Below, piece after piece: positions 47,154 to 56,862 of a stretch of DNA of 64,000 nt. Within the stretch, counting starts at the first letter, position 1; every line of letters begins with the position of its first letter. The notes under the pieces are model-generated. The model made no database searches. It saw only the letters and a list, made by a program, of their open reading frames with translations, and was not told the DNA's origin. Made by a program: the position numbers and the translations under genes. Origin of the DNA: Gracilaria caudata (lineage: Eukaryota; Rhodophyta; Florideophyceae; Gracilariales; Gracilariaceae); the NCBI GenBank assembly GCA_030374735.1, contig JASCIV010000021.1:1-64000 (forward strand). Direction: 5' to 3'.

Positions 47154-50100
47154 TTATTTGCTGCCTTCGTGATTGCACTGTTTGTCATGCAGCGTCCCAT
47201 TTGTTTCCAAGTGCGGAATATGACTCCTCCCGGGAGACTTTGCTTTCTCAGTTCGTCCGCATTCCTCCCCTGTTTTCCCATTCATCAGTCCATTCGCCAT
47301 GGGCTTGAAGTCGGTCACTTCACGGTCCTTAACCAAAGAGGTTCTGCATTGCCCATTGGCGACTGGAAGCTTCTTTGTTGACTGTGACGCGTTTTTCCCG
47401 TTCTCGGGACGGCAGATATAGTCCACACCACCTACGACAGAGTCGGTCCTCTTGGGAATCTGTGGCGTAGGAATCCCAGAGCTTTGAACCACTTGAGACG
47501 CCTGAGCTTCTCCACTTCTTTCGACGTTGATGCCATTGGACTGGGCGTTATCGGCGGCTTTCACATCTTCAGTTTCCTTATCCCCAGACTTTTTGAGTTC
47601 GTGTCGGACAAATACCTCCTCTGAATCCTTTCGATACCTCGAAAACTTCATGTTCGGACCTCCGCTTTGCAGAGAAGAGCTTGGCCGCTTTCTCTTCCGG
47701 GCAAATTTGGATGACTTCGTCGCGGTGTTGATGAGACTTGTAATTATACTTGAAACTGCTCGTGGAACAACAACTTTTCCCGCCGAGTTCGGTCTTCGTC
47801 TGCGTTTCTTTGGAGCTGGCTTTTCTTCTTTCCCTTTCGTCGCAGTAGCTGTTGTCCCAGTCTTTACCTCAACACTTTGCGTTGATGATACCTTCTCGAT
47901 TTCTTCTTTAACGGTAGGCTTTGAAGAAGTCTTGGATACGGAACCATTATTCGAATATCTCAAATTTGAGGCCACTTTCGCCTTCTGCGCGCGTTCTCGA
48001 GCATGTTGAGCTTTTCGCTCATCCTCTCTGAGCTTCTTATAGAGAGCTCTTAAGAATCCAGATTGCATCAATGACCGCCTATTCAGGGTCTCCATCTGTG
48101 CAACTATGAACGCCCGGTCTTCCAAAATGTCGCCCTCTTTATACGATTTCATATCACCGTACCTCATACTGAGGAAGTTGACGACTGAATCATATCCCAG
48201 TTGCGAACCTCTCATTGTCTCCCCAATGATGGCAATTCTCACACAAAGCTCATACTTCCGACGAGCTGAGGAGAAAGCCTCGCGATATTCAATTGCAGGT
48301 CTACGTAGTTCATACCAGGCGTACTTCGATTTCACCCACAGCTTAGGATTTGATCCGTACTCGATCACCCATTCCACGATAGATGGAATCTCGACTCGAG
48401 ACACTTGCGGTTCAGAGGTCGAAGGGGGCACTAGTATCCCAAGCCCAACCATGTCAACTCCTCGAAAATCGCTGTCTTCCAAAGGAGCATCATTGAAGCT
48501 TGCGCGATAGGCGAAAAAGAACTTATCGAGAACAAAAACGGGCATGCCCTCATCGTGGTTGTATTCCCATTGATATTCTTTGCCGATGGCTGTCTCTAGA
48601 GGACAATTGGAAATCCTTCCAACGTGTTCTGTCGCGCTATACGCCTTCGGTAGTAGTGCTTGCGCGTTTTGTGCTTGAGAAGCTTCGGTCCTTGGGGTTT
48701 CGGAAAACATCCCCTGTTCTCTTGTTTCAATTCTCGCTTCCAATCCAGTAGAGCCCATTCGTGTGGCTTTCTCTAAATCAGGCTGAGTTTGCTCCGCATC
48801 TGATACCGGACCCGTCTCAGCATTCTTCTGACTACTTTCCACTGCATCCAGCCCTTCTGTCTTGGGGGTAGATTCAGGCTCCTCCTCGACAACATTTGGC
48901 ACTACATCTCCGTCATCTTGATACCGTTCGGTACGTTCCTTCCATGCTATCTTATTTCCTTTGGTCGACCTCGCACTCCGTCGTATTTGAACGCCGCGAA
49001 GCTGCTTTTTCATCTGAGCCTCATTCTTCAGAAGCTTTTCCTCGTCCCGTGCGACCGCTTCCATGAGTCCGAATTGTTTTCTGGCGAGCATGATACTCTT
49101 GCTTTGATCCCTTTCTTCGAAAGCCAAGCTCTTTGTTACTCTCGAATTATGAGCAGCAAGACGCTCTTCTTCGAAACGCAGTTCTTCTTCTCTTTGCGCT
49201 GCTCGTCTCGCTTCCATCTCTTTGCGTTCGGCAATTGCCTGGACCCTGGAGGAACGCTTCTGATTCATCATTAAAAACTCAGCGCGCTCCTTTCGTTCTA
49301 GCTCACGTCTTCTCTTCGCCTCATGTTGTTCGATTTCAGGCAATATGTTTTCGGTAAGCCTTTTGACGAGCGCACGCTCCATCGCTGTCGGTTGTTCTTC
49401 TCTATTGAAGCGATCAATGATTTCGCGAAGACTTGCAGCGTCAGTTGACAAAACTTCCCATTGGGTACAAACTCGAAGATCCGGATCCGCGAAAGTCATC
49501 TCCATCTTACGAGGTCTTTTCGGAGCTGTTTGGTTGACTAATTCAGTTTGAGCCTTCCGTCGACGTCCTCTCGCTCCTCTGCTGGTGGGCTGGCTGTTCT
49601 GTTGGGTAAAATTGCCAGACTGTCCATGGGGCAGAGTATTAGAAACTCTTCGCGGTTTTTGCATATCAGGTTCTTCAGCCGCTGGTTTCCCTGCCTCTTC
49701 GGCTGCTTTTTCAGATGGTCGCCTTCGTCTCGTGGATGATCTGTTTGTAATGGTATGGTCTTGGGGTTTCTGTTCAGGGTTATGAGCTAGTTGTGACTCT
49801 GCTCGCTTTGCCGCACGAGTTACGCGCGTTGCTGCAACTCGAGGGGCCCACTTTTCTGCATTTCGTCGAATTCTTTCCTCCCTCCTCTTCTTTTGTTCCT
49901 CCTTCTTTTGCAGCGCTGCCCTTCGTTTCTCTGCTTTTGCCAGTCGTTGAGATTCTTTTTCACGAGCTTGTTGCTCAGCGCGAAGAAGTTTCTCTGCTTT
50001 TTCGCGCGCTTTCTGTGAAGGTTCTCGGTACACTCGCTCCAAGTCATTAAAATACCAGTACGCATTACCAAGTGCATCACTGCCAAACGAAGCAAAGCGT

Positions 50101-50564
50101 ATCTCGTCGACGTTATACGTGTTGAAGTTTCCTGCGGATAAGAGGGTATCATGGTGCGCGATGACAAGTTCCGCCATGGTATGGAGTACTAGCAATCGAG
50201 TGATGACAGAAAGTCGTGCGTAGCCATCTTCATCGGTTGGAAACTGGAGCGGGGTGTTGTCTGAGTCATGGTCCCCGTCATAACCTACACAGGCCGCCAA
50301 AGGGTGAGTGAAGTGTTCAAGATGAGTGCGCACAAAGCGCGCTGTAGAAGTGAGCCATTTTGCAGCGGCAGAAGTTCCCAAGGAAAGACCCAAAAGTCGG
50401 CCATGAAGATCAGAGAGTAGTTGCGAGTTGTTAGAAGGCGAATGTAGTGCGGCTTCGAGGGCAGACGGAGACGGGGGTGGAAACGAGAGTGGCTTGGAAA
50501 GAAGTGATAACGCGGATACAGTTGCTGGAAATTGCCATAAGCCGCGCAGAGGTGAGTTCTCCAT
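47154..50564 (-). CDS. DDT/WHIM-domain chromatin remodelling protein (CECR2-like)
   Basis: A 1136-residue nuclear protein, ATG at 50564. The N-terminal 150 residues are helical, as in DDT domains. They are followed by RFASFGSDALGNAYWYFNDL (about 156-175), the WHIM/DDT-associated motif of CECR2, RSF1, BAZ and BPTF, which contact ISWI-family remodelling ATPases. A long, highly charged coiled coil follows (about 185-260), then Arg-rich disordered stretches with NLS-like sequences, a second coiled coil (about 420-560), and a poorly conserved globular segment with WEYNHDEGMPVFVLDKFFF. I see no bromodomain or PHD finger. The likely role is accessory subunit of an ISWI-type complex; the exact orthologue is uncertain. 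Confidence 0.8.
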   Translation of the reverse strand: MENSPLRGLWQFPATVSALSLLSKPLSFPPPSPSALEAALHSPSNNSQLLSDLHGRLLGLSLGTSAAAKWLTSTARFVRTHLEHFTHPLAACVGYDGDHDSDNTPLQFPTDEDGYARLSVITRLLVLHTMAELVIAHHDTLLSAGNFNTYNVDEIRFASFGSDALGNAYWYFNDLERVYREPSQKAREKAEKLLRAEQQAREKESQRLAKAEKRRAALQKKEEQKKRREERIRRNAEKWAPRVAATRVTRAAKRAESQLAHNPEQKPQDHTITNRSSTRRRRPSEKAAEEAGKPAAEEPDMQKPRRVSNTLPHGQSGNFTQQNSQPTSRGARGRRRKAQTELVNQTAPKRPRKMEMTFADPDLRVCTQWEVLSTDAASLREIIDRFNREEQPTAMERALVKRLTENILPEIEQHEAKRRRELERKERAEFLMMNQKRSSRVQAIAERKEMEARRAAQREEELRFEEERLAAHNSRVTKSLAFEERDQSKSIMLARKQFGLMEAVARDEEKLLKNEAQMKKQLRGVQIRRSARSTKGNKIAWKERTERYQDDGDVVPNVVEEEPESTPKTEGLDAVESSQKNAETGPVSDAEQTQPDLEKATRMGSTGLEARIETREQGMFSETPRTEASQAQNAQALLPKAYSATEHVGRISNCPLETAIGKEYQWEYNHDEGMPVFVLDKFFFAYRASFNDAPLEDSDFRGVDMVGLGILVPPSTSEPQVSRVEIPSIVEWVIEYGSNPKLWVKSKYAWYELRRPAIEYREAFSSARRKYELCVRIAIIGETMRGSQLGYDSVVNFLSMRYGDMKSYKEGDILEDRAFIVAQMETLNRRSLMQSGFLRALYKKLREDERKAQHARERAQKAKVASNLRYSNNGSVSKTSSKPTVKEEIEKVSSTQSVEVKTGTTATATKGKEEKPAPKKRRRRPNSAGKVVVPRAVSSIITSLINTATKSSKFARKRKRPSSSLQSGGPNMKFSRYRKDSEEVFVRHELKKSGDKETEDVKAADNAQSNGINVERSGEAQASQVVQSSGIPTPQIPKRTDSVVGGVDYICRPENGKNASQSTKKLPVANGQCRTSLVKDREVTDFKPMANGLMNGKTGEECGRTEKAKSPGRSHIPHLETNGTLHDKQCNHEGSK

Positions 50565-50948
50565 GGGAGCGCAAGCACCTAACAAAAAGATCCGGGCAGA
50601 AGGCAGAAACAGTTAGGCGGGTTTATTGTAGTGGCGGGGACAATACACGAAGCGAATTCGTGGCGACGACGGCGGCTGAAATAGGCAGACGATTTAAACG
50701 TGCATGGGGTACGGCGCCGCATAGAGAAACAGAAATCAGTAAACAGAAGTTATGTGCACATATAGCAGTGAAGCTGCATGCAGACGGGTGAACGCGTGAG
50801 CAGCGGAAGAAGCTTCTGCCGACGAAAACACGCCGCCTTCACCTTGGCATAGAACCGAACGGTGCGTTAAGCGCGTCGCGCTTACCAAACACAAAAGGTG
50901 GGGGCGAACGGCGGGGGTCCCTGCATGCACCATCACAGCCGCCAAAAT
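50565..50948. other. Intergenic region between PRP4 and the DDT gene
   Basis: 384 bp between two same-strand genes: 3' flank of PRP4 (ending at 50949) on one side and upstream region of the DDT-domain gene on the other. I see no gene. Confidence 0.45.
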
Positions 50949-52337
50949 TCATATTTGTAGCGCGACCGCGCCACCAGCACGTCGCTCGCATCCCCACACC
51001 CGCCAAGTCTTATCGTAGCACGCCGCCACGACGCGGCTGCCATCTCCACTGCAATCCAGCGCCATGATCTTATCGTCGAAGCCCGACCAACACGCCACCA
51101 ATCCGCACGCGCGATGAAGAGCCCACGCCTTGACGCAACGGTCGAAGCCTGCCGAGAACATGACGAATCCTCGATCGATTGCCAGCGCAGACACCATCTT
51201 GGCGTGTGCCGCTATCGTTCTGACGCACCGTTTCTTGCGAACGTCCCATACGCGCACGCAGTTGTCCTTGCCTGAGCTGCTTATCCACGGCATGCCGCCG
51301 CAGAATTCCAGCGCAGTGACGTCGCCAACATGGGCGCTTTCGAACGTCATGACGGCGCGTCCCGACCGCATGTCCCACAATCGTATGCCGCCGTCGAAAC
51401 CGGCCGTACCTAACAAACTGCCATCCTCGTGAAAGGCCAGTCTGTACACCACGTCGTGACCGGTCTCCTGCTGCAGTAATGGTTTTCCGCGGTCGAAGAG
51501 TCGTACATCGCCATCAAATCCCGCAGTAGCCACGAGAGAAGTGCGCACTGGATTCACTCTCACGTCTGCCACGCGCCCGTTATGTCCTGCCAGTTTCACC
51601 GTTTGCACAAACTTTCCTTCACGGTATTCGCTGACAACGGCGAAAGAATCTGCAGCGGCAGTGGTCAAGATACCTTTGTAGAAGCGAGTGATGGACACAC
51701 GTTCTTGGTGGAAGGCAGCGCAGGAAAGCTGAGAGATACCATCTTCGTGCTCCTTCCAAACTGCAACGTTACCGCCCCAATCGCCCGTGACGATCAAATC
51801 ACCATCGGCAGTCTCGCAATAGCAAATGGCAGTGAAGGGACGCACGCCACCCCCCTGCGAAGCAATGAGAGCACTTTCTCTAACGCGGTGCATTGTTTCT
51901 AACTCATCGCGTTCCCATCGCTTTATTGTGTGAGTCTTGTTTCTTTCGTTTTCAAGCCTCTTCGCCGCAGCTTTAAGCGAGGCATGAGCAACTTGGACTC
52001 TCAAATCTCTCAACTGCTGCGTACCCTCAGTATAGAATTCCTCCCTTCTAGCATCTTGTTTTTGTGCGACGACAGCATTCTCGTTTTGCGGTTGTGCTAA
52101 GCTTGTGACGCCAGCTTCAGCCATAACAGCTCGCAGTCGTTCTCGACGATCGTATGCATCCTCGCCAAAGAGACATATTGGATGCCCCCTGCTCCGCAAC
52201 GCAAGTTTGACCTGTTGATCATCTGTGGGTAATGATATACTACGAGCGATGCGACGTTGTTGAAGTTGCTTCAGTTTTTGCGCGTGCTCTGCTCGGGCGG
52301 ACTCCAACGCCGTGTTCGGCAAAATCTCCAAGTCCAT
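50949..52337 (-). CDS. PRPF4: U4/U6 snRNP protein PRP4 (PRPF4)
   Basis: A 462-residue protein, ATG at 52337. The splicing-factor motif (SFM) is at about residues 30-75: ISLPTDDQQVKLALRS, GHPICLFGEDAYDRRERLR. A helical segment (about 95-150) and seven WD40 repeats to the C terminus follow (for example GLLTTAAADS-type blades, ATAGFDGDVRLFD, GTAGFDGGIRLWDMRSG, SSGKDNCVRVWDVRKKR). PRP4 binds PRP3 and cyclophilin H on U4/U6 and is a tri-snRNP component, the substrate particle of BRR2. It is slightly shorter than the human protein (about 520), mainly at the N terminus. Confidence 0.93.
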   Translation of the reverse strand: MDLEILPNTALESARAEHAQKLKQLQQRRIARSISLPTDDQQVKLALRSRGHPICLFGEDAYDRRERLRAVMAEAGVTSLAQPQNENAVVAQKQDARREEFYTEGTQQLRDLRVQVAHASLKAAAKRLENERNKTHTIKRWERDELETMHRVRESALIASQGGGVRPFTAICYCETADGDLIVTGDWGGNVAVWKEHEDGISQLSCAAFHQERVSITRFYKGILTTAAADSFAVVSEYREGKFVQTVKLAGHNGRVADVRVNPVRTSLVATAGFDGDVRLFDRGKPLLQQETGHDVVYRLAFHEDGSLLGTAGFDGGIRLWDMRSGRAVMTFESAHVGDVTALEFCGGMPWISSSGKDNCVRVWDVRKKRCVRTIAAHAKMVSALAIDRGFVMFSAGFDRCVKAWALHRACGLVACWSGFDDKIMALDCSGDGSRVVAACYDKTWRVWGCERRAGGAVALQI

Positions 52338-52562
52338 AACAATAAGTTGGCGTCAACTTGTCGAAGCAGGAAAGAATACGGAATGTCGCACATGAGAGCC
52401 GGAGGGCTGGAGGTGCGGACCAAGGTCAGGAATGACGTATAGTGCACCTCTGAAAGCTGTTCTTGAAATCTAAAACGAACTTCTGTGTTGATCGCGTTTT
52501 GCATTGCATGTGGATCAATTTCAAAAATCCTTTGCGCTGCGCCGCGAGTTCAAGATCAGGAA

Positions 52563-52635
52563 GCCTCCCTAGCTCAGTCGGTAGAGCGACAGACTCTTAA
52601 TCTGTTGGTCGCGGGTTCGAGCCCCGCGGGAGGTG
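52563..52635 (+). tRNA. tRNA-Lys (anticodon CTT)
   Basis: A complete intron-less 73-nt cloverleaf. Acceptor GCCTCCC pairs with GGGAGGT (one G-U at the end). The D arm has AGCTCAGTCGGTAGAGC. The anticodon stem ACAGA/TCTGT closes loop CTCTTAA with CTT at 52596-52598. T arm GCGGG-TTCGAGC-CCCGC; discriminator G. Confidence 0.97.
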
Positions 52636-52642
52636 GCTCGTG

Positions 52643-52647
52643 TTTTT
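52643..52647 (+). terminator. Pol III terminator of tRNA-Lys
   Basis: A run of five T starting 8 nt after the tRNA 3' end, the usual RNA polymerase III stop. Confidence 0.7.
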
Positions 52648-53626
52648 GCCCAACCTCGCCAGCAGCTCGGCTCGCCACCTTTCACTTTTCCCCCCGCATC
52701 TTTCGTTTTCATGTGTGTGCCCCCGAGAGATTTACCCTTGTAGCTCAATATGTTAGCCGGTGTGAAAAGCAAGTGCGTTGCCGTTCTCAACCGCGGCAGC
52801 ATCCAGTCGCAAGAACTGTGTGTTGCCATAGTTTCGGTAATACGAATAATGACGTTCATTCTCAGACTAGAAGCGAGTCAAGGAATGTGAGAGAGTACAA
52901 GCATTCATCAGACAGGGAAAAGAAATGATAAGGACCTCGAAAGGGGACGGTCTCGGATATGCGGAGGAAAGGTCCTGCGCATAGCGATCAGAGCCTCTAG
53001 ATAACGGTCCTGTGTTAGAGCTGAACATGACAGCTTTCTTGTAAAGTCCTGTACCCTGTAGAAGTCGACTTCTCCGGAGGAGATATGACTCCCGTCGAAG
53101 ATGTGTGCAGCGCTTTTCGAATCTGTTCATGGAGTTGTCTGCCCCCACTATGCGAGAACAAAACAATAAAAGCAGCATCAGTGGTATCTTCTGGGTTCAT
53201 CGAACCCAGCACAAGGGCGCCGAGTTTCATGCGAAGATACCGTGATGGTTGCTTTTTGGGGGATCCTCATGGAGCGCAGGTACAGGTCATGAATTAGGTC
53301 TGTTCAGTTGCTCTTTGCTTGCCTACGGTTGCAGGCATCGAGAGTAGTGGTGATCAGCTCGGTAGTGCCTCCAAGCCGAAGTAGCTCGCTATCTAACCTT
53401 GAATGCGTCTACGATTGGCACTAAACATGAACATAAGATTCCGCAGATACGACGGTAGAACGCTACCCTTTGTACCACAGTGCGAAAAGTGATGTGCGAT
53501 TTTGACACGCCAGTAACATTACGTGCACCTGCAAATCGCGTTTTTCAGCTTCATCAAAGCGACGGCGGGAGCAAGTTGCGGTGCTGAGCGTGGCATTGCG
53601 CCTTGTGCAGGCTGGACAAAGCATTA
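52648..53626. other. Intergenic region
   Basis: No gene supported. It contains TACCCTTGTA at 52733-52742 and a fuller hairpin-family copy at 53452-53476. Confidence 0.5.
53452..53476. repeat. Dispersed hairpin repeat copy (best example)
   Basis: Reads ACGGTAGAACGCTACCC then TTTGTACC. GGTAG (53454-53458) pairs with CTACC (53463-53467) around AACG. Confidence 0.65.
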
Positions 53627-54483
53627 ATGAGCACCTCTGCTGTCACAAGCTGTGCGCGACAGCTTTGCACATGGCAGGCGCGTCGTGCCAAGGACATCTA
53701 CTCGCATCGCGCCGCGGTGGAGGGCCTGCGCAATCGCGCCGCATACAAACTGATCGAACTCAATGACAGGTTCCGCTTCCTCAGGCGCGACTCGTACGTG
53801 GTGGACTTGGGGTCCGCGCCCGGCGGCTTTGCGAGCGCAATGGCGAAGAGAATTAAGCTGGATGACCGTCTGTGCGTGTGGAACATGCGCGGCTTGTCCG
53901 AGGTGAAGAGAAGCATTGGCAGACGCAAGCGAGGAAAAGGGTTCGGAAAGGTACGTTGTGCGGACTGTTTTGCGAGACAGCGATGCGGTATAATGACTAA
54001 CGACATGATGTCCATGCGCAGTTGGTGTGCGTTGACGTGGAGGACATGAAGGAAATCAATGGAGCGACGTTTATTCGAGGCAGCATAGAAGATGGCGACA
54101 TGAGCAAGCGCATCGCGCACGCGCTGCAAGGGAACGAGGCGGACGTGATTGTATGCGACGCGGCGCCATCCACAACCGGCGACCGGGAACGGGACCACAC
54201 GCGCTGCATCCACACGGCCACAGCGGCGCTGTCAATCGCCGATTGCGTGCTCACAAACGGCGGAACGCTGGTGATCAAGGTGTTCCGCGGAGCGGATGAG
54301 GCTGAGTTCGTGCGGCTGCTGGAGGCGCGATTCGTGCGCAACAGAGCGGTGAAGCCGAAGGCCAGCGTGAAGCAGTCGCGCGAAGTGTACTACGTCTGCG
54401 AGCGCTTCGTGCCGCGCGAACTGACCGACGGTCCGGGGCTGACCATGTGCCAGATGGAGGACGCCACGTCAATTGCAAAATGA
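53627..54483 (+). CDS. MRM2: FtsJ/RrmJ-type rRNA 2'-O-methyltransferase (MRM2-like), two exons
   Basis: Exons 53627-53950 and 54022-54483 give 261 residues from the first ATG. The SAM-binding loop is VVDLGSAPGGF (about 58-68). The K-D-K-E catalytic tetrad is visible: Lys41 (RAAYKLIEL), Asp in CDAAPSTTG, Lys in LVIKVFRG, Glu in SREVYYVCERF. The closest class is the RrmJ/MRM2 group, which methylates U in the A-loop of organellar large-subunit rRNA. The N terminus is short with few acids and could be an organellar presequence (mitochondrion or plastid). Not Spb1 or Trm7, judged by length and the short N terminus. Confidence 0.88.
53951..54021 (+). other. Intron of the MRM2-like gene (71 nt)
   Basis: Donor GTACGT at 53951, branch-like GACTAAC at 53995-54001, acceptor GCGCAG ending at 54021. 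Joining gives GFGK-LVCVDVEDM, which restores the FtsJ core; without splicing the first frame runs into unrelated sequence. Confidence 0.9.
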
Positions 54484-54666
54484 ACAGGCGGCAGCCGCGC
54501 CACGTCGTCGGAAAGCGTCGCGCCTTGCTGGCATGCTGCCGCCGCCGAAACCGCGCACTTTGGGGCTACCTACAAAGGTACCAGACTTCACCCCACCCGT
54601 GCACACACCCTCAACCCCTCCGCGCTCCCGTGCCCATCCGCCGCGTCCGCCAGTCGCGCGCGCACC

Positions 54667-55527
54667 ATGACCTCCGCCACCCAGCTGCGTCAGCGAGCGC
54701 ATTCTCCGTCGCTGCTTCGCGGCGCGCGTCGTCGTCGCGCGCCCTCACCGCGTCTCGGCGCCGCGCTCGTGCCTCCCTGTCGTCCGCTGCGACTGGCTCG
54801 CCTGCTGTTCTACTTGCTGGCGGCTCCTAACTTTCTCTACGCTCAGTATGTACAGTTGATTGCTTTGAAGGCTGAAGGACGTACTCCTCTTCCTGCCGCC
54901 GTTGCGTTTGGAAGGGACTCGGTGTTTCTCACCTTTCATGGTAACTTTCACTGCACGTGGTACGCCTGTCTTTGTTTGATGAATGCCGTATTGCAGATGG
55001 GACGACGCGCTCGGTCTAGGCCGGCGCGTGCGGTAGAGAGGATTGTGCATCGCTTTACCACCGTTTTGTTTCCACTTGCGGCCTTTGTTGGACTCGCCTA
55101 TTACTTAATTCTACACTTCCATCCCATGAATCGTCTCAGAGCGCTCATGGTGCCGGACCATGACTCAAAGATGGCTCTGTTACATCTCAATCCGCTGCTA
55201 TTCGTACTTGGCGATAGCCTGCTAAAGGATGCGGATCTTCTCACAAAGTATGCTATCAAACAGCGCCGCGCGGTGCTGTTTGTCAATGTTTACGGCATGG
55301 GCTACTTCTTCTGGACCTTGTTCTGTACAAGGTTCAATGGTGGCCACTGGCCCTATCCGTTTCAGCATCGCTTTTCCCCCGTGCAACATCTCATGTTTGT
55401 TGCCTTCTCTCTCACATGTGCTACATACCTCACGCGTACTGGTTTTCGACTTCACGCACGTCTAGATCGTCGACGGAGGAGACGATATTTGCTTGCGGAG
55501 AAGGATCGATCCATGCGTCGATTGTAG
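54667..55527 (+). CDS. AIG1/ADTRP-family multi-pass membrane protein
   Basis: A 286-residue protein, ATG at 54667, with a long Arg-rich N terminus and about six transmembrane helices. It matches the FAR-17a/AIG1 layout: first helix, then FLTFHGNFHCTWY in the position of the family's LTF motif (Thr is catalytic in mammalian AIG1), FPLAAFVGLAYYLI, and GYFFWTLFCTRFNGGHWPYPF near the C terminus, a strong family signature. In mammals AIG1 and ADTRP are threonine hydrolases of fatty-acid esters of hydroxy fatty acids. The catalytic His is in an NHxxHT-like motif there; here the region reads LLHLNPLLF, so the second His appears missing and activity is uncertain. Confidence 0.75.
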   Translation: MTSATQLRQRAHSPSLLRGARRRRAPSPRLGAALVPPCRPLRLARLLFYLLAAPNFLYAQYVQLIALKAEGRTPLPAAVAFGRDSVFLTFHGNFHCTWYACLCLMNAVLQMGRRARSRPARAVERIVHRFTTVLFPLAAFVGLAYYLILHFHPMNRLRALMVPDHDSKMALLHLNPLLFVLGDSLLKDADLLTKYAIKQRRAVLFVNVYGMGYFFWTLFCTRFNGGHWPYPFQHRFSPVQHLMFVAFSLTCATYLTRTGFRLHARLDRRRRRRYLLAEKDRSMRRL

Positions 55528-56862
55528 ATGTTGCGTAGATAAAGCTGTGCCGCGCATTGTGCGCATTGGGCAGGGTTAGTTTGGTAAACTCTTGTGCGCT
55601 TGGCTTGTGTGTGGAAGCCGCCAAAGAGGCGCGTGATTGCGCGGTTTGCCTGCGTCTGTTTCGTGCTGTCGTCGTGTGATTGGCTGTATGGCACATCTCC
55701 CAGAGCCAGCTCATTCTACACATACAGTAGCCATACACCTTGCAGCTGTGCAATGCACCACACCCTTCCAACCTTGGAACACCCCTTCCGAGATTGGAAG
55801 GGCGTCGTGCACTGTTGCGACCAGCCTCGTCGATGCGCAAGCGCAACATCATATCCATACCAGCTAAAGCTCGACTCGTTACATCATCTTCATCATGATC
55901 ATCATGACGCACTATGGTCTTGCCCCGACGGAACGCACCTGTTCTGCACACAGCTCTGTGCACTGACGGTGTTGCACCATACTTATGCTTCACTATGCGC
56001 TGCTGCTCTTCCTTTGCAAGAGTTGCGATTACGAAGGATATGAGAAGGTAGCGCCTTAGCTTGGTGGTTAGTGCTCTACACGGTTGCGAGTCGCAACTTG
56101 CGAATTACGTGCATGTAAACATCGGTCCAGTCGAATTTGACCAGACCCCAAATGACGCAAATCGTATACAGTATAATCAGTGCGGTATCGTCGAAGCATT
56201 GTTAAATCTGTTACGTTCGTGCCAAGCTCTTCTCTTTTGCTGCTCGCAGATTGTTGCGAATCATGATGATGATGATGCTGGTGACATGGAGATAACAAAC
56301 AGATTGAGCTGCTCTTAGAATCATGAGAAAACAACGCAAACACATGGTCCTGTCCTCAGAAACAACTTCCACTGTGAGAGCACCTTAGGAAAGAAGTCTG
56401 TTACAAAACTAAGCAAGTTATACGCACTACTAGTTTTCTTCACAGAAACTGGAAAGTCGAAAGCATCCCTTCCAATTTCGATCTTTTTGCTCTACATAGC
56501 GCTTCAACAAGGCTTGTCGCTGATTATCTGTGACATCAAGATTATCATGATCATCATAATCATCATAACGGCATGCACTCTGGAGTGGGCGAAGACGAGA
56601 TCGTGATGATATTTGAAACGTTGTTTAATCGTATTTGAGCACGTACAAAGCTCGCAGCAGCCCAGCTCGCACTGCCAGCACGTATTTTCCGACATTTGCG
56701 CAATAAACACCAATTTCGCGGGTCGTTTTAAAAACGCTGAGTGGCTGAGGGGGTGGTGTTTCGGTTTTGAGCAGTGGACGAAGTAGTTAAAAGAGACGAC
56801 AAAATACAAAGGCGCTTTAGACCAAACTATACAGAGATACACTCCATGATTGTGACAGACAT
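55528..56862. other. 1.3-kb intergenic region with ATC/ATG palindromes
   Basis: No gene supported. It holds a perfect 15-nt palindrome at 55893-55907, ATGATG runs near 56262-56279 and ATCATGATCATCAT near 56544-56557. A tRNA-like fragment at about 56049-56100 does not fold as a tRNA. Confidence 0.5.
55893..55907. repeat. ATC/ATG palindrome
   Basis: TCATGAT-C-ATCATGA, perfect around one base. Its 13-nt core is the reverse complement of the core at 4046-4058. Confidence 0.7.

Noticed and set aside
53627..54483. Frameshift in the FtsJ-like gene
   Set aside because: Consensus splice sites and a branch-like GACTAAC explain the break as a 71-nt intron that restores the conserved core.
56049..56100. 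tRNA-like sequence with A-box-like TAGCTTGGTGG and B-box-like GGTTGCGAGTC
   Set aside because: The two boxes are only about 24 nt apart, too close for an anticodon arm, and no cloverleaf or acceptor pairing forms. At most it is a degenerate tRNA-derived fragment.
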